DNA of 64,000 bases from an uncultured Latescibacterota bacterium (GTDB taxonomy: Bacteria; Latescibacterota; UBA2968; UBA8231), in NCBI GenBank assembly GCA_951813615.1, contig OX638377.1, positions 1,054,001 through 1,118,000 of the forward strand, read 5' to 3'. Of the stretch, positions 61,281 through 64,000 are shown in pieces; the stretch's first letter is position 1; each line of letters starts with the position of its first letter. The notes under the pieces were generated by a model, which saw only the letters and a program-made list of their open reading frames with translations, was not told the origin of the DNA and made no database searches. Both the position numbers and the translations under genes were made by a program.

Positions 61281-63031
61281 GCACGCCACAACAACAAGCC
61301 GAAGCCCTAGCCGCCGGGCTGTACGCCCATCAGGTCGAGGGCATCGCCTTTTTGTTGGGTCGCCAGCGGGCGATCCTCGCCGACGACATGGGGTTGGGCA
61401 AGACGCGGCAGTCCGTGCTGGCCATGCGCCAAGCCCGACCCGAGGGACCGTACCTAGTCGTCTGCCCGGCCGCGGTCAAAATCAACTGGGCGCGCGAGAT
61501 TGAACTGGTGCTGCCGACGGCAGAAATCGCCATCGTCGGCCCCGCACCCGCGCCCGCGCCCGGCTATACCGGCTGGGTCATCATCAACTACGATATCCTC
61601 GCCAAACACCCGCTGGCGGAACACGCCTGGAGCGGCCTAGTCTTCGACGAAGCCCACTATCTCAAAAACTACCGCAGCCAACGGCACCGCCTGTCGCTGG
61701 ACTTGGTCAAGGCCGTTGGCGACGAGGCCGTGGTCCACCTATTGACCGGCACGCCGCTGACGAGCCGGCCGCGCGATCTCTTCCCCTTGTTGCAATTGGC
61801 GCGCCACGCGCTTGGGCGTTCGTTCGTCTCGTTTGCCAAGCGCTATTGCGACGCGTACAAAGGCGAGTACGGCTGGGTCGCCGACGGGGCCTCCAATATC
61901 GAAGAGCTAACCGTGCAATTGCACGGCATCATGCTGCGCCGCACCAAGGCCGAGGTGCTCGATCTGCCGCCCAAGATCCGCAGTTGGCTCGACGTGGAGG
62001 TCGCCAGCCGAGTGGCGCGCGAGATGAGCGAGGCCGTGACGGAGTTGTTGCACACTATCTCGCGCCGGGGCCAAGCCGAACTGACCAGCGAGACCGAGGC
62101 CGAGCGCCGCTCGCGCCAAGGCTGGATCATGGGCCAGCTAACCACCGCGCGCAACCGCCTAGCCATGGCCAAGGTCCGCAGCACAATCCCCTTCGTCGAA
62201 AACGCGCTCGAACAGGGCGAGAAGGTCCTAGTCTTCTCGTGTTTTCTCGCGCCCGTCAACACGCTGCGCAAGCACTTTGGCTCAAAGGCCGTAGCCATCA
62301 CCGGCGAAGTGCCAGCGAGTGAGCGGCAACAACTGGCCGACCGCTTTCAGGAAGACGACTCCGTGCAGATACTAGCCGCGCAGATTGCTGCCGGAGGCGT
62401 CGGGCTCAATCTCACGGCAGCGCGGCAAGTGGTCTTCAACGATCTCGACTGGGTGCCGGTCAATCACTGGCAGGCCGAGGACCGGGCCTATCGAATCGGG
62501 CAACAGCAAGCTGTCAACGTCACCTACATGGTCGGCAGCAACACGATCGACGAATTCGTCAAGACAGTCCTCGAAACCAAGTCAACGCTGATCGACCAAC
62601 TCGTCGAGGGCAGCGCCTTGCCCGAAGATTTCCAGCGCGACGTGATGGATGAGTTGCGGCGAGTGATGGAGGTGCTGCCCGCACCGCCCACTGGCGCAAT
62701 GGACGAGCAGCAAGTGGCGGAATTGTTGCGCGAGGCCGGAGCGGCTTTTGTCGCCGCGCAGCCCACAGTCGAGTCGGAGGCCAAGTCGCGCTTGCCGTCG
62801 GCCGAGGCCGTACGCGTGTTGGCCCGGGTGTTGGCAGGGCCAAAGCGAGCGCTGTACCGAGTGGACAGTTCGTCGCAGCCGGGGACATTCTACGAATTGG
62901 AGGTAGAGGGAAACGACATAAGTTGCAGTTGTAAGGGGTTTTCTTATCGGGGAATTTGCCAACATGCGCGGGCGTTGAAGGAGGCGTTGGTCAAAGGGAA
63001 GGGGTTGCCGGAGGGATTCGTCGAAGTTTGA
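61277..63031 (+). CDS. SNF2-family helicase with C-terminal SWIM zinc finger
   Basis: A 584-residue SF2 ATPase of the SNF2 type. Walker A is DDMGLGKT at residues 36-43, the DEAH box FDEAHYLKN near 130, LLTGTP near 163, and the C-terminal helicase lobe includes VVFNDLDWVPVNHWQAEDRAYRIGQ. The last 40 residues hold a SWIM finger: CSCKGFSYRGICQHA, that is C-x-C...C-x-H. The order resembles SMARCAL1/RapA-like DNA-annealing helicases; in bacteria the role is often in DNA repair or phage defence. ATG 61277 overlaps the small upstream frame; an open stretch to 61232 would add 15 unusual residues. Confidence 0.93.
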   Translation: MSTPQQQAEALAAGLYAHQVEGIAFLLGRQRAILADDMGLGKTRQSVLAMRQARPEGPYLVVCPAAVKINWAREIELVLPTAEIAIVGPAPAPAPGYTGWVIINYDILAKHPLAEHAWSGLVFDEAHYLKNYRSQRHRLSLDLVKAVGDEAVVHLLTGTPLTSRPRDLFPLLQLARHALGRSFVSFAKRYCDAYKGEYGWVADGASNIEELTVQLHGIMLRRTKAEVLDLPPKIRSWLDVEVASRVAREMSEAVTELLHTISRRGQAELTSETEAERRSRQGWIMGQLTTARNRLAMAKVRSTIPFVENALEQGEKVLVFSCFLAPVNTLRKHFGSKAVAITGEVPASERQQLADRFQEDDSVQILAAQIAAGGVGLNLTAARQVVFNDLDWVPVNHWQAEDRAYRIGQQQAVNVTYMVGSNTIDEFVKTVLETKSTLIDQLVEGSALPEDFQRDVMDELRRVMEVLPAPPTGAMDEQQVAELLREAGAAFVAAQPTVESEAKSRLPSAEAVRVLARVLAGPKRALYRVDSSSQPGTFYELEVEGNDISCSCKGFSYRGICQHARALKEALVKGKGLPEGFVEV

Positions 63032-63100
63032 CAGGTCGCGGACGAACTGTTCCGATCCGATAAGCAGCTCTTTGCATAGATGTTTTTAGAGACGCTGGAC

Positions 63101-63131
63101 TTGGGTATATTGGCAATGGCCCATTTATAAT
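63101..63131 (+). promoter_or_regulatory. Possible promoter of the cupin gene
   Basis: TTGGGT at 63101-63106 and a perfect TATAAT at 63126-63131 have a 19-base spacer, longer than ideal. AAGGAG lies between it and the ATG at 63161. Confidence 0.4.
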
Positions 63132-63160
63132 CCCAATCAACTTTTGCAAGGAGCCTGTCC

Positions 63161-63805
63161 ATGGCCTTTGAAATTTTCGACTTTCGCCAAGAGGAACACA
63201 TCAAGAATCTCCTCGTCACGCCGCACATCCGCTCCCGCTTTCTGCGCATGCAGCCGGGCGAGGTGGCCGGCCTGCACAGCCACGATCTTGGCCACGAAAT
63301 TTTCCTCATCCTGCAAGGCCGCTGCGTCTTCCACATCGCCGGCAGCGAACAGGAGCTGTGCGCGGGTCAACTCTGCGTTGCCCTCGCCGACGAGGTCCAT
63401 CAGGTGCGAGTCATCGGCGACGAGCCCATGATCATGTACCTGTCGGTCACGCCCCACATCCAGCCGACCCACACCGGCCGTGACCCCGACGGCACCCGCC
63501 ACCCAACCCGCTTTCAGCCCTCCAGCTCGTACGACGTGGAGACAGACACCGACACGCCCATCGACGAACTCATCGACAAATTCACGGCCGCGTCAGCCGA
63601 CTTGGCCCAGGCCACCAGCGACCAAGCGACCGCCCAAGTAGCAAGGAGCGACCAACTCAAGGCGGCCCTCGCTGCTAGCGACGAAGCACAGGCCACCGAG
63701 CTGCGCGAAGCCATGTGGCAAGACGTGTATCAGAGCTTAAAGCAGGCCTACGCAATGGCCGATCTGTGGAACGACTTGACGCCCCGAGTCGGAAAGGTGG
63801 GTTGA
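63161..63805 (+). CDS. Cupin-domain protein
   Basis: A 214-residue protein. Residues 20-105 form one cupin barrel; the metal-binding motif is HSHDLGHEIFLILQG with H39, H41 and E46, then a later H in DEVHQVRV near residue 81. Residues 125-214 are a helical, Ala/Gln/Asp-rich tail that may be coiled coil. AAGGAG is eight bases before the ATG. A Gfo/Idh/MocA gene begins two bases after the stop, so the pair probably works on one sugar or inositol-like substrate. Activity not predicted. Confidence 0.88.
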   Translation: MAFEIFDFRQEEHIKNLLVTPHIRSRFLRMQPGEVAGLHSHDLGHEIFLILQGRCVFHIAGSEQELCAGQLCVALADEVHQVRVIGDEPMIMYLSVTPHIQPTHTGRDPDGTRHPTRFQPSSSYDVETDTDTPIDELIDKFTAASADLAQATSDQATAQVARSDQLKAALAASDEAQATELREAMWQDVYQSLKQAYAMADLWNDLTPRVGKVG

Positions 63806-63806
63806 C

Positions 63807-64000
63807 ATGACCCCTATCCGCATCGGAATCATCGGCTGCGGTGCCGTCGCCCAAGTTCAGCATCTGCCCAACCTCACCGCGCTCAAGGACCTGTTTTCCA
63901 TCGAAATGGTCTGCGACCTCTCGCCGAGCTTGGCGCAGACAGTGGCAGAGGAGTTTCACGTGCCGCGTCACACCAACGACTGGCGCGCGCTGCTCGCCTC
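63807..64000 (+). CDS. Gfo/Idh/MocA-family oxidoreductase (3' truncated by window)
   Basis: The first 64 codons of an NAD(P)-dependent dehydrogenase run off the right edge. The N-terminus IRIGIIGCGAVAQVQHLPNL is the family's Rossmann motif, and MVCDLSPSLAQTVAEEFHV follows the second strand as usual. Members oxidise sugars and cyclitols. Coupled to the cupin gene with a two-base gap. Confidence 0.92.
   Translation, partial: MTPIRIGIIGCGAVAQVQHLPNLTALKDLFSIEMVCDLSPSLAQTVAEEFHVPRHTNDWRALLA

Overview
The window is a 64 kb stretch of a bacterial chromosome, dense in genes and mostly GC-rich. It looks like an uncultured member of the FCB-like or Latescibacterota/Poribacteria-type bacteria. This placement is inference from gene content: four large secreted proteins ending in FlgD/CHU_C-like domains, phytanoyl-CoA-dioxygenase-type oxygenases, a sulfatase, enolase-superfamily dehydratases, a GH4 glycosidase, a DUF1080 protein, two DUF6785-type membrane proteins and a SelB factor. 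No rRNA, tRNA, CRISPR array or complete insertion sequence was recognised.

Layout. 0-7.5 kb: a gene tail, two secreted FlgD-tailed proteins on the minus strand and a polytopic DUF6785 membrane protein between them. 7.7-15 kb: a plus-strand operon of DUF4175, TPR, secreted AsnB-like, MoxR ATPase and DUF58 proteins. 15-22 kb: a SUF iron-sulfur operon, sufB-[DUF433/DUF5615 toxin-antitoxin pair]-sufC-sufD-sufS-sufU-sufT-like-rrf2, with the toxin-antitoxin pair inserted between sufB and sufC. 22-31.5 kb: small-molecule catabolism genes (two PhyH-type dioxygenases, an enolase-superfamily protein, an NAD epimerase, an Ldh2-type dehydrogenase), interrupted at 25.1-29.5 kb by an accessory insert. That insert carries VapBC, a chimeric gene relic, remnants that may come from a methyltransferase and a HicB antitoxin, an AT-rich membrane protein and a DUF262/DUF1524 (GmrSD-like) nuclease.

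31.6-35.7 kb is the most interesting segment. An XRE repressor and ImmA/IrrE protease pair with a strong, apparently leaderless promoter is followed by a compact ubiquitin-like conjugation operon: DUF3892 protein, ubiquitin-like protein, E2-like protein, JAB-E1 fusion, and a DUF6527 cysteine-rich protein. The last gene appears cut at the island edge and reads on, antisense, into a DASS transporter.

35.7-48.4 kb: a DASS anion transporter, GH4 glycosidase with palindromic sites upstream, SDR-type dehydrogenase, CocE-type hydrolase, sulfatase, two more FlgD-tailed secreted proteins and a DUF1080 protein. 48.4-64 kb: a decayed PEP-utilising enzyme, selB, a creatininase-family amidohydrolase, a YciO-like protein, an AAA ATPase, an SppA protease fused to a barrel-like N-terminus, a SelA-like PLP enzyme, an enolase-superfamily dehydratase, the second DUF6785 protein, a SNF2 helicase with SWIM finger, a cupin protein and the start of a Gfo/Idh/MocA oxidoreductase.

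The catabolic genes suggest scavenging of sulfated or acidic sugars and related organic matter. All functional calls rest on motif reading and memory of families; no searches were run.
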